From: Lunularia cruciata
Lineage: Eukaryota > Streptophyta > Marchantiopsida > Lunulariales > Lunulariaceae
NCBI GenBank assembly: GCA_948567375.1
Contig: OX419756.1
Coordinates: 66,664,333 to 66,728,332, forward strand
DNA length: 64,000 nt
Direction: 5' to 3'
Shown: one piece after another, positions 1 to 10,806 of the stretch
How positions within the stretch are numbered: position 1 is the first letter of the stretch
Layout of the letters: each line of letters starts with the position of its first letter
Made by a program: the position numbers and the translations under genes
The notes under the pieces: model-generated
Database searches by the model: none
What the model was told of the DNA's origin: nothing
What the model saw: only the letters and a program-made list of their open reading frames with translations

Positions 1-1448
1 AATACAATTCCTCTTTGATCTATCAAGGCATTGCTCTAATTGCAATTCACTCAAGATCAAACACACAGAATGAAGGTCAACGTTGTGGAATCCAACATTC
101 AACAAACACACTAATTTACACTTTGAAATTCTCCACACACTCACAAGCACACACACAAAGTTGATACTTGAAATCAAGCTCAAGCGATGAGCACTAAAAT
201 CAACACTTTGCTTTATCTATTCTCAGAAATAATGAATATTGAACAATATATGACTGAAAATGACACCTTAAATAGTAAAGCAATTGATAGTTACTCACAA
301 CTATACCATTCTACAACAACTTTAACAACTTGTAGATCCGAAATGACAATGCACCTCTTCATATTTGCCTCTTCAAATCTCAAAATTGTTACTACTCTGA
401 TCCAATGTTTACTTCTTCCTTGGCTTCCAAACCCAATCCATAAGTAACCTCACATACTACTCTATCCTCATAATTTACAACTACTAACTCTTCTGTTAAT
501 TCTAACACTTCTTCACTTTGAATTGCAATTCAAGACATGGGTAATCTATCTACCTCTTTATCTCTTGACCCATTCTTCTCTAAAGACTCAAATAATTGAT
601 CCAAAGACACTTGCACTCCTACCTCTCTTACTTCAGGTCTAATTATTATCAAGTCCTTTGCTAATTCTACTATATTCCCATCAAGAATTATAATTGAAAG
701 CATATATACACTATCTTTGCCTTCAATTTGTAATCCACTTTCCCCTAATTGCTCATGTAACTGACCCAAAGACACTTATAGTCTTATCTTGCACTTTTGG
801 TTCATTCATTACTACTATTTCTCTTCTAATTCTATCCTATCTTCAATCAAAATTGAAATTGAAGTCATGGGTATCCTAAATATCTTCTTTCCCTACTTTA
901 ACTTCCTTTAATCCTTCTGGCAAGACTCCCAAAGTCACCTTCATTGCACTTTGAGCTCTGACTACCTCAGATTTAATCACCTTTGTCTTGAGACAAAGAA
1001 ACTTCTAACCTGAAGTTGTAGAGTCCCAAAGAACATAGACTCAAAGTACTATGAACCCGAAGACACTCAGTTACTCTATACATCTACTCCCAAAATTTCA
1101 AATGCTTGTAACTTCTGGTACAGACCTCTAAACTCAACAATTTTGGTGGCAATGGAAAGCCCTACACGAGACGCTTCCAAAACTATGTGGCACATACAAT
1201 TTGGAATTTTCATCATTGAGATATGGCCCCCCATAGTAATCCTGACATGCAACCTTCCATTCCTCCTTCCAATCTACACTCCTTTGAGTTTGATCCAATC
1301 TGAGTCCTTCTTCCTCTTACATGAAGTCTACTTCTTTGGCTTGATCTAAACACAATTTTCCCTTCATTTCTTCTCCATTTGATTTCAATTTGGTTTCAAT
1401 AAGACACTTCTTCAAAACTCATCCAAAATGAAAAATGTAGGTATCACA
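1..1448 (-). mobile_element. T1, short-form copy of the T family, left end outside window
   Basis: The right edge matches the T-family 5' end read on the minus strand (a diverged TGTGGGTACCACA, ending at 1448). The stretch 1-480 matches the T 3' module on the minus strand, including a TTTAA promoter-like box near 270. The 5' half has the short-form sequence seen again in T6, T9, T11 and T12. The copy sits inside the gag region of X1, which resumes at 1449. The other end and its target duplication lie left of the window. Old and broken in many places. Confidence 0.8.
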
Positions 1449-2613
1449 GATTTGAGGAAAAAAAGAGTTTAGAATAGAATTTGAAGAGAGTGTTGAGAGG
1501 ATCCAAAAACTTACACCACTTGGAAGAAAGAGTGAGTCTAAGTGCTTTTTATGTGGAGAGAAAGGACATAAAGCAAGTTCATGTCCATTGATTATTGAGA
1601 GCAAGAGATTGAGAGAAAGGAGAGACTTACTTGACTTGGGTTTGCATGTTGGACCTTCTTCACCAAGATTGGGAGGGAGAAGATCTAAGACCAAAGAGTT
1701 TTGCAGACCAAGGAGTTTTTCTCAAGGATTTACTCCTAGCAAGGATACTCCTATGTCTACTAGGAGCACCCGCACCTCAACACCATCAACAACAAAGATT
1801 CCAAGAAAGAAGTGGGGGATGGAGGACTTCTTGATATCAAAGTAACAATGGAACTACAATGTCTTGGAGGATGTTGATACTTACAAGGCTGACATCACAA
1901 TGGACCAACTGATTGCTTTGAATCCTACTTTGAGAAAGCAACTTAGAGGTTTGAGTTCTCCAAGGAGCAACAAGAAGAAGAAGGAAAAAGCTCCAATATC
2001 AATGGGAGTGGTGGATGCCAAGCCAGCACCATGGGAAGCTTGTGAATATACCTCCAAGATTGATGTGAGAATGAATGGTCACAACATCAAGGATGCATTG
2101 GTTGATGGAGGATCAATATTGAATGCCATGTCAAAAAGGTTGATGAAGAAGTTAGGTATGATACCCTCTAGACCTTCAACTTTTGTAGTGAGCATGGCAA
2201 ACAAGCAACAAGTTCAACCAGTAGGGGTGATAGATAAGGTGGTAGTTTAAGTTATGGGAGTTCAAAATCTGATGACTTTCCAAGTCTTGAAGGATTCAAG
2301 CTATGAATTACTTCTTGGGAGGCCATGGTTGAGAGCAGTATGCACAATTGATAGATGGCACAAAGGGTACTTTAGGATTGGGCCATCAAACCATAGAGTC
2401 ATAGTTCCTGTGACTAACACCACCAACGCTTCACATTCAGATACATTATCTTCTGATTATTGGGAATCAAATTCTAAAGAAGGAGCTTTAGGTGTGGACA
2501 CAAGCATGGAAGAGGAGACTTCTACGGAGGAGGATGAATCTGATTCTGATTCAGATATGTATCCCTTGTGTGCTATGGATTTTTCACCTAGAGGTTTTGA
2601 AGGACACAAATAA
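1449..2613 (+). pseudogene. X1 gag end and aspartic protease region (fossil)
   Basis: A CCHC zinc knuckle (C-x2-C-x4-H-x4-C) is readable at 1543-1584, the usual nucleic-acid binding motif at the end of gag. A protease-like stretch follows at about 2040-2340 with the pattern ALVDGGSILNAMS and, further on, LLGRPWLR, the typical end of a retroelement protease fold. An acidic linker leads into the reverse transcriptase region. The matching part of X2 lies on the minus strand at 21130-21600 and 23118-25090. Fossil with several breaks. Confidence 0.75.
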
Positions 2614-3834
2614 ATCTCCATTGATACTTGAGGAGATAGAGAGGAGATTATCTACCCTCAAGTATGGCCCAAATGTTACCAAGGAGGACAAGGTGAGATT
2701 TGAGGAGATTTTCTGCAAGTTCATCCATGTGTTTGCTTTTAGTTACAAGGATTTGAAAGAAGTCACCTTGGAGCAGCAAAAAATAGAGGTGGAGTCACAT
2801 GCAAGACCAATCCACCAAAAGCAAAATTGCATTAGCCCCCCAATATCTTTGGTTGTGAAGGAGGAGATTGAAAAGCTCAAGGAGGCCATATTTATCTTTG
2901 AGGTGGAGAATTCAGAATAGGTGTCTCCAATTATCATTGTGAAGAAAAAGAATGGGAAGCTTTGGGTATGTGTGGATTACAAGAAGCTCAACGCTATTAC
3001 CAAGAAGGACTACTACCCTTTGCCATTCATTGATGAGATCTTGGAGGAGGTTGTAGGTCATGAGAGGTATAGTTTTGGAGATGGTTATAGTGGATATAAC
3101 CAAATCAAGATTGCACCAAAGCATCAACAACTCACCACATTCACCACACCTTGGGAGACTTATGCTTTCAAGGTCATGCCTTTTGTGTTTTGCAATGCTC
3201 TAGCCACATTCAAATGGTTCATGAACAAGGTATTTGAACCTTTCATTGAGAAATTTGTGAGAGACTTCATTGGTGACTTTTGTGTCTATGGGAGCAAGGA
3301 GGAGCACTTTGAGCACCTAATCAAGATCTTGTAATGCTTGTATGAGGCAAATGCATCACTTGACCCAAAGAAGTGCATTTTTGGATATGAAAAAGGTCTA
3401 CTTTTGGAGCACATCATCTCTAAAGATGGAATAGTAGTCAATCTTGAGAAGGTGAGGAAAATTTCAGATCTTCCATTTGTTTCAAGCTTGACAAAGTTAC
3501 GCCAATTCTTAGGGATGGTTGGGTATTATAGGAGGTTCATCTTCTTCTTTTCCAACAGGGCTTATGCATTGACCATCTACATGAAGAAGGGTGTAGATTA
3601 CATGGTGATTTTGGAGGACAAGGAGGCTCTCAAAGCTTTTCAGGAGCTCAAGCAATCCCTTGTTGTAGCTCCAATTCTTGCTAAACCTAATTGGAGTAAA
3701 CCTTTCATCCTCTACACTGATGTTTCCAATGTTGCTATAGGATGCCTTCTTATTCAATTAGACCAAGATGAGCATGATCATCCAATAGCTTATGCTAGTA
3801 GGTAAATGGTTTCAATAGAAAAGAACTACTCTAT
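2614..3834 (+). pseudogene. X1 reverse transcriptase and start of RNase H (fossil)
   Basis: The translated sequence shows the Ty3/gypsy RT succession: SPIIIVKKKNGKLWVCVDYK, then LNAITKKDYYPLPFIDEIL, then a GYSGYNQIKIAP block, then the FTTPWETYAFKVMPF block. A connection region (LRQFLGMVGYYRRFI) follows, then the start of RNase H (FILYTDVSN, HPIAYASR). The sequence then runs straight into the left end of T2. It resumes at 18495, so the T nest arrived after X1 was in place. Fossil with several breaks. Confidence 0.85.
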
Positions 3835-6800
3835 TTGGACAACTTGGCAAATATCACTTTTGTGGTAATCAGGTTAGTAAAGTTTGTTCCCATAGAGATA
3901 CTATTCAGAATTGGTCAAATATGAAGTCAAATGTAACAATGTGGTTCTTCTTAATTTCTTCTTTAGTCTCTTAGGTAGAAACCACACCCTAAAGAGAGTA
4001 ACAAGCACTGACTCATAGTCTCGTCACACAAAAATGTCACACTTAATCACAACTCCATCAAATCTTTCTAGACAATCTTGATTATGATGATTAAGTCTCT
4101 CCCAAAAATAGCACTTCATTGCAAAATGACTTCACCTCAAAATTGTGTTCCACCTTTCCATTGAAGGCACAACTTCCTTGATTAAAATTGCTTCACATCA
4201 ACATTTCTCTGGACTCACAACTATAGAATACTACCAACACTACAATTCCTCTCAGATCTATCAAGGCATTGCTCCAATTGCATTTCACTCAAGATTAAAC
4301 ACACAAAATGAAGATCAAGGCTACGTGTGACAACCCGGCAAATATCACTTTTGCGGTAATCAAGTAAGTAAAGTTAGTTCCCATAGAGATACTAGTCAGA
4401 AATGTCAAAATACAAAGTCAAACAGTAACATGTAGTTCTTCTTGGTTGCATCTTTAATCTCTTAGGTAGAAACCACACCCAGAAGAGACAAGCACTGACT
4501 CACAGTCTTGTCACGAATTAACACTCTTTAATCACAACTACATCAAATCTTCCAAACAATCTTTGATTGTGATGATTCAGGCTCTCCCAAAAATAGCACT
4601 TTACTACAAAATGACTTCACCTTAGAATTGTGTTCCACCCCTCTACTGAAGGCACAACTTCCTTGATTGAAATTGCTTCACATCAACTTTGCGCTACACT
4701 CACAAATGTAGAATACTACCAACACTACAATTCCTCTTAGATCTATCAAGGCATTGCTTTGATTGCACTTCACTCAGGATCAAACACACAGAATGAAGAA
4801 TGTTAGATTCCACAACCAAGATCAAGGTTGTGGAATCTAACATCCAACAAGCACACTTACTTGCACTTTGAATTTCTCCACATACTCACAAACACAAGCA
4901 CAATGTTGATACTTGGAATCAAGCTCAAGCGATGAGCACTGCTTCACATCAATTTGCATTATCTATTCTCAGAAATTATGAGCACTTAAAAACATATGAC
5001 TATGAATGTCACTCTTAAGTAGTGAAGCAAACAACAGTTCTAACAACTATACCATTCTATAACAACTCTTCTAACCTACAAATCCCAAAATGACAATGCA
5101 CCTCTTCATATTTGCCTCTTTAGATCTCAAAATTGTTACTAATCCAATCCAATGTCTACTTCTTCCTCTGCTTTCAATCCCAATCCCAAAGTAACTTCAC
5201 TCACTATTACTCTATCCTCGGGTTTCACAACTCCTAATTCCTCTACCAATTCTAACAGTTCTCTTTCCTGATCTGCAATTCCACTACTGGGTAATCTATC
5301 TAACTCCTTATCTCCCAATCCACTCTTCTCCAATATCTCTGATGGTAACTCCAAAGACATCTGCACTCCTATGTTATCTACTTTGGGTTTTTCTCTTACA
5401 TCCTTCCAAAGTTTATCTATCTCTAACTTAACTAAATCTAATCTAATTGTGATATTGTTTTCTACCTCCAATATCTTTCTATCTACACGAGTTCCGAGAC
5501 TGATCAAGAACGCATTCAAATCTTTATCCTTTGCATTTCTCCTCCTTGTCTCCTGCACCAACAACTTCAACTAGTGCAGTCTTTTTTCTTCAATGCGCAT
5601 GTTGGCCTCTGTACTTAGCATCACATTCATCTTGATCACGATCTCCTTCAATGGCTCCAATCTCATTTTCCTCTCTCGTTTTTGATCTGCAAGCCAATCT
5701 TCTCTGTACATTGCCAATTCTGCTTTGAACTCAGCTTTCATAGTTCCTTCTCCTTCTCCTTCTACACAACCTTCTCCTCCTGATTGTGAAGTAACTCTCT
5801 CAACCTTTCTTCCTCTATATATCTCACTGTCAACTCTCTTTGCCAGAGCTGCTTCTTCTCTTCTACACTCTCCATCACCCTATTGAGCTCTTGCTCTTTC
5901 TCTACTACTCTTGCCATAGCATGGATAATTTATAATCTCGAATCAGCAAACTGCTGCTTCAAGATTTCATACTTAGCTACTTGTCTTTCCCTTGCTATGC
6001 CACTCTGTTCTATGAGTTCCTCCCTATTCCTTGCTTCTCCCTTCAAATTTTCAATCACTTGATTTTGTACTACTGCATCTAATCATAGTGCTTCCCTTTC
6101 CTCCTCACCTCGGATTATACTCTTCTTTAATTCTGAGTTCTCTTCTTCTAATTGAGCTAACACCTGCAACATAGTCTCCTCTTTTGGACATTGCATCTCC
6201 TTCTTCTTGTGCTCTAACTTCACTAACAATGGGTACACAACCTCCCACAGATACTCTACTCCTTCACTCGGAGTTACCTCAACTTGCAAACTTATCTCCT
6301 TCTTCACTTCTTCCTCACTCAACACTTGCCTTCTAAGCCGCAATCGCCTTATAGGTATGGATTCTTTGCTCCCCAAACTTCCATCCTCCTCTTCTCTTAC
6401 CTTACTTGGCCCCACCTCATACTTTGCCTTCCGTCTGGAACAAACTCCTCTCTAAATTGTAACTCTCTTCTCCTCTTGCTCTGGAACTTCATCTTCCAGT
6501 TTTGAGTTACTTTTCTCCTTCGTCTCCATCTTGGCTTCCTCTTCTTTGGGAACCGATTTCATCTCCACTCCATTGTTGTTGTCACTACTCATGTCTCCAC
6601 TCTATAGTGTGAACTTAGGTTCTTCCTCCCTCTCCGAATCTTTGGACTTGCACTTGGCTTCTTCTTTTGATTCTTTGTCCAATGGCATGACTAACACCAG
6701 CTCTTTCGTTGGGTTTACCCTTCTAGCCTTTTGAGGTCTTGCTTTCTCTACTTCTTCTCTCCTTGTTGACTCCTCTTCTTTAACTTTGGAGTACTCACTT

Positions 6801-8098
6801 CCAAATGCACACTCTGCCCCATCTGGGCATAGAACTCATCACTGCTCTTGATATGAAGAATGTATTGTTGCTCCTCCGTATCAACATCTCTTCTTAAGTC
6901 GGGATGGAAATGCGACACCATCTTATTACGCTCTGCTACATTGAGCAAGTTCAGCCCCAGGTAGAAATGGGCTGCAAATGGCACAATGTAATGTGGAGGC
7001 AAGTTGTCCTGCAGATTCCACACCATCTATTTTGTCCTCCCATGAAGACACTTTGCCCAATTAATTGGCTCTCCTGCAAACATCTTATGGAAGAACACCG
7101 CTTGGTGCATCATCACACAAGTCGTTCTCTTTGGCTTCAAGATCACCATTAGAGCACTCACAATCCCTCTCTTGACAAGGTCTTTGTAGCTCTCTACTTT
7201 GTAACCATTCTTTGTGCGCTTTGAAGAGAAGGCATCTCTCACTTCATGGGTTTCTTTGGCTACTTCTCCCTTCCCCAAGAACGTAGCACCATGTTTTGTG
7301 CCTGCTGCTCTCCCAAGTACTAACCTCCAATCCAACTTTGTCCATCGAGTCGGATTTCCTCTCTTCCCTTCCTCCTCAAGGCCATTGAGACACTTACTCT
7401 CGATGATCTCAATCATGAACCTTGGAAAGCTAACATTACAGTTCTATGCCAAGAATGTGATCCGAAGCCTACTCAAGATCTCAATTCTTGTGATCACATC
7501 TAACCTCCAAATTGCATGATTTCTCAATGCAAATTTGGAGTTCTTCTTCCTTCCTCCCATCTTTCTCTCTTCCACTCTGGGTTGGGGACTATTCTTCCTA
7601 CTAATTCCCGGATTAACTCTCTCGATTTCCTCTTGACACACCAGCGCGTCTTTGACTCTACTTCACTTCTCACAATCTCTTGCTAGACAACTTCTTAATG
7701 GCGATGGTGTGGTGCCCACACTTTTTGTTTTTTTTTCAAAATAAAGAAGAAGAAGAAGTGTATAGAGAAGTTGGATTGCGCCTGTATGGCCAAAGAAGGC
7801 AAAGAAAAGAGTCTTCAGGATGAAACCCAAAGTAACGTGACTTTGGGTCATAAGGCAAAGTACTCGGAATTGCCTTGTCAGCATACAACCCAAAGTAAAT
7901 TGTCTTTGTATCAAGGGGAGCTCAACCCAAGGCGAAGACAGTCTAACAACCTTTCATCGGGGCAAGAAATTCAAGAAGGAACCGTTCAAAAACCGGCGGC
8001 CCATACGCGCAAAGGTTGATTGATAGTGACAAGTGCATGCAGGAGGTGTGATTTCTCGGTAGAAACTCAAAGTGAAGAAAGACGAAGAAGCGCAACTC

Positions 8099-8106
8099 TA
8101 TAAAAG
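8099..8106 (+). promoter_or_regulatory. TATA box of the T4 first reading frame
   Basis: TATAAAAG lies about 390 bp inside the 5' end and about 160 bp before the first conserved methionine. Equivalent TATA-like boxes occur at the same place in T2 (near 18107), T5 (near 13745), T8 (TATAAAAA on the minus strand, 36005-36012) and T10 (TATAAG near 43055). Conservation in position across copies of different age is the support; start-site use is inferred. Confidence 0.55.
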
Positions 8107-8263
8107 TCAAACTCACAATGACAAAATGTCGAGTAATTTTCCTTTGCCATTGAGAAGTCATCTTGTAGGTGATTGTGGGAAGGGAAATAGAGTTGGAATC
8201 GCGTTAGTGCGTAAGGGAGAAGTTGCGAGAGTGAAATCAAGAGATAGTGAGAAGGCAGAAGAG

Positions 8264-8932
8264 ATGGGAGGAGGGAAGAAGAACTCTGAATTCACAATGA
8301 GAAATCATGCGATTCGGAGGTTAGATGTGATCGCTAGGACCGAAGTCTTGAGCCAACTTTGGATCACTTTCTTGGCATGGAACTGGAATGTGAGCTTTCC
8401 AAGTTTCATAACAGAAATCATTGAGAGCAAGTGTCTCGATGGACCCAAGGAGGAAGGGAAGAGAGGAAATCCGGCTTGCTGGATAGAGTCGGATTGGAGA
8501 CTTGTATTGGGGAAGGAAGCAGGCTCGGAGCAAGGGGCCATGTTCTTGGGGAAGGGAGAGATAGCTCAAGAGACCCAGGAAGTGAGAGATGCATTCTCGT
8601 CAAAGCAGACAAAGAATGGGTACAAAGTTGAGAGCTTCAAAGACCCTATGAAGAGAGGAATTGTGAGTGCACTGATGGCCATCCTGAAGCCGGAGAGAAC
8701 CACTTATGTGATGAAACACCAAGCGGTGTTCTTTCACAAGCTATTTGTAGGAGAACCGATCAATTGGGTGAGGTGTTTCCACGAGAGAACGAGGCAGATG
8801 GTGTGGAATTTGCAGGATAAATCACCTCCACACTACATCGTGCCATTTGCAGTGCATTTCTACCTCGGGCTAAATTTGCTGAACTTGGCAGAGCAGACTC
8901 GGATGGTGTCGCACTTCCATCCTGATTTGTGA
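8264..8932 (+). CDS. T-family first protein, unknown function (T4 copy)
   Basis: I do not recognise this protein. The frame is open from 8072. I chose the methionine at 8264 (MGGGKKNSEFTMRNHAIRRL) because it is shared by other long copies and lies after the TATA box by a normal 5' UTR length. In this frame it gives 223 residues. Blocks conserved among T2, T3, T5, T8 and T10 include WNxxFPxF, SDWRLVLG, ETQEVRDAFSSK, YVMKHQAVFFHK and PPHYIVPFAxHFYLGLNLLN. The composition is that of a folded, soluble domain with many aromatics; no membrane segment or signal peptide is evident. In other copies the conserved protein continues past the end of this stretch into an acidic linker. A gag-like or plant-mobile-domain-like role is possible but unproven. 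Confidence 0.55.
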   Translation: MGGGKKNSEFTMRNHAIRRLDVIARTEVLSQLWITFLAWNWNVSFPSFITEIIESKCLDGPKEEGKRGNPACWIESDWRLVLGKEAGSEQGAMFLGKGEIAQETQEVRDAFSSKQTKNGYKVESFKDPMKRGIVSALMAILKPERTTYVMKHQAVFFHKLFVGEPINWVRCFHERTRQMVWNLQDKSPPHYIVPFAVHFYLGLNLLNLAEQTRMVSHFHPDL

Positions 8933-9734
8933 AAGGAGGTCAACGTTGAGGAGCAGCAATACATCTTGCAAATCAGGAGCACCGACGACTACTACACGAA
9001 GATAGGGAAGAACATGGAGGTCGCAATGAGTACCCCAAATACAAAGAAGAGAAGTTGGCAGGGCAAAGCCAAAGACACAAAGAAACCTCGGAAGACATAG
9101 AGAGGCAACCCGAGGCGAGGTATGGTGGTGATCGAGTCGGAGGATGAAGACTCGGAAGGTGATGCCAAGCTTAAGACTGAAGACTCGGAACACAAGGAGG
9201 AGCCTGAGCTAACGCTGCAGAGTGGAGATACAAGTAGCGACATCAGCACCGGCGGCTGCAGAAGAAGAATATGAGGAAGAAGTGCAGGCAGAAATTGAAG
9301 CCGAAGACAATACATAGTTGGAAGACGAAGTAACTGTGCCTGAAGAGAAGAAGATCACCGTATAGAGAGGAGTTCGCTCAAGGCAAAAGGCGAAGTGTGA
9401 AGTGGGTCCAAGTAAGGCAAAGGAAGAAGCAAATGCTAGCTCGAGAAGCAAGGCGTTGATTCCGATACGACGACTACAACAAAGAAGGCAAGTATTGGGA
9501 GAAGAAGAGGTAAAGAAGGAGGTCACTCCGCAGGTTGAAGTAGTTGCCAATGATGGAGTGGAGTACCTATGAGAAGTGGTGTGCCCCTTTTTAATAAAGC
9601 TGGAGTACAAGAAGAAGGAGATGCAGTCGACTTGTCCGGGGGTGAAGACTGTGTTGTAGGTATTACCAAGGCTGGAAGAAGAAAACTCGGAGTTGAAGAA
9701 GAGTATAACTTGAGGTGAGGACAAAAGAGAAGTA

Positions 9735-10682
9735 TTGCGAGCGGAGGAAGTAGTGAGAAGTCAGGTAATTGAGGACCTGAAGAGAGAAGTAAATTATCAA
9801 GAGGATCTTGTGAAGAAGAGTGACATAGAAAGGGAGAGACAAGTAGCTGAGTGTGAGATCTTGAAGCAGCAGTTTGTTGATTCAAGAGTAGAGGTAATCC
9901 ATGCTATGGCGAGAGTATCTGCAAAGGACCAGGAGCTCAATAGGGTGATAGAGAGTGTTGAGGAGAAGAAGCAACTCTGGCAACAAGAGTTGGCGGCACG
10001 ATATAGAGAAGACAGATTACAAGAATTACGTTGTAATCAAGAGGAGAGAGTTATCCAAAAAGAGAAGGAGAAGGAGTCGGTGAAAGCTGAGTTTGAGGCT
10101 GAGTTTGCGATGTACCGAGAGGATTGGCTTGCAGATCGGGAACATGAAAGAAAGATAAGATTGGAGCCATTGAAGGAGATAGTCCTCCGGATGAATGAAA
10201 TGTTAAGTACAGAGGCCAGCATTTGGATTGAAGGGACGAGGCTGCATGAGTTGAAGTTGTTGGTACAAGAGACGAGGCAAAGACAAGCGAAAGATACAGA
10301 TTTGAATGCCTTGTTAATTAGTCTCAGAACTTGTGTAGACAGAAAGATTTTAGAGGTAGAGGATAACATTTCAATTAGATTAGACTTAGTGAAAATAGAG
10401 ATAGAAAAGCTTCGGAAAGATGTTAGAGCAAAACCCAAAGTAGATAACATAAGAGTACAAATGTCTTTGGAGTTACCATTGGAGACATTAGAGAAGAGTG
10501 GGTCAAGAGATGAAGAGTTAGATAGATTACCCACTAGTGCAATTTCAGATCAAGAAAGAGAATTATTGGATCTGGTAGAAGAAGTAGAAGATATGAAACC
10601 CGAGGATAGAGTAGTAGGAAGTAAATTTACTTCGAGTTTGGGTTTGAAAGCCAATGACGAAGTAGACATCGGATCAGATTAG
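9735..10682 (+). CDS. T-family coiled-coil protein region (T4 copy)
   Basis: An open stretch of 315 codons rich in E, K, R, Q and L. Heptad-like spacing of hydrophobic residues runs through most of its length (for example EILKQQFVDSRVEVIHAMAR and RKILEVEDNISIRLDLVKIE), as expected for a long dimeric coiled coil. The last 80 residues are different and acidic, with a conserved EKSGSRDEELDRLPTS block and an EVDIGSD ending shared with short-form copies. The first methionine is simply the first in frame. Related sequence, including an acidic linker with IPIRRLQ and ENSELKK blocks, lies upstream at 8933-9734. No enzyme motif is seen. A structural, self-assembling role is inference. Confidence 0.55.
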   Translation: MRAEEVVRSQVIEDLKREVNYQEDLVKKSDIERERQVAECEILKQQFVDSRVEVIHAMARVSAKDQELNRVIESVEEKKQLWQQELAARYREDRLQELRCNQEERVIQKEKEKESVKAEFEAEFAMYREDWLADREHERKIRLEPLKEIVLRMNEMLSTEASIWIEGTRLHELKLLVQETRQRQAKDTDLNALLISLRTCVDRKILEVEDNISIRLDLVKIEIEKLRKDVRAKPKVDNIRVQMSLELPLETLEKSGSRDEELDRLPTSAISDQERELLDLVEEVEDMKPEDRVVGSKFTSSLGLKANDEVDIGSD

Positions 10683-10798
10683 TAATAGTTTTGAGATTTG
10701 AAGAGGCAAATATAAAGAGGTGCATTGTCATTTTGGATCTACAGGTTAGAAGAGTTGTTGTAGAACGGTATAGTTGTTAGAACTGTTGATTTGTTCGC

Positions 10799-10806
10799 TA
10801 TTTAAG
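10799..10806 (+). promoter_or_regulatory. TATA-like box in the T4 3' module
   Basis: TATTTAAG, 656 bp before the 3' end. The same box, mostly TATTTAAAG, is at 22445 in T7, 39095 in T9, 45827 in T10, 54363 in T11 and 60282 in T12, always 672-681 bp from the 3' end. On the minus strand it occurs in T1, T6 and T8. A promoter near the end of an element, firing outwards, is the layout of an LTR (U3, then R and U5). Transcription from it is inferred. Confidence 0.5.

Noticed and set aside
1588-1845. Independent small gene near the zinc knuckle
   Set aside because: It matches the gag region of X2 on the minus strand (24667-24930 and 23084-23644) and is part of X1.
9735-10682. Reading the coiled-coil frame as a host gene (myosin- or kinesin-like)
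   Set aside because: The same sequence recurs in at least six copies in 64 kb, each within an element that has fixed ends, and in T4, T8 and T10 exact target duplications. It is element-borne.
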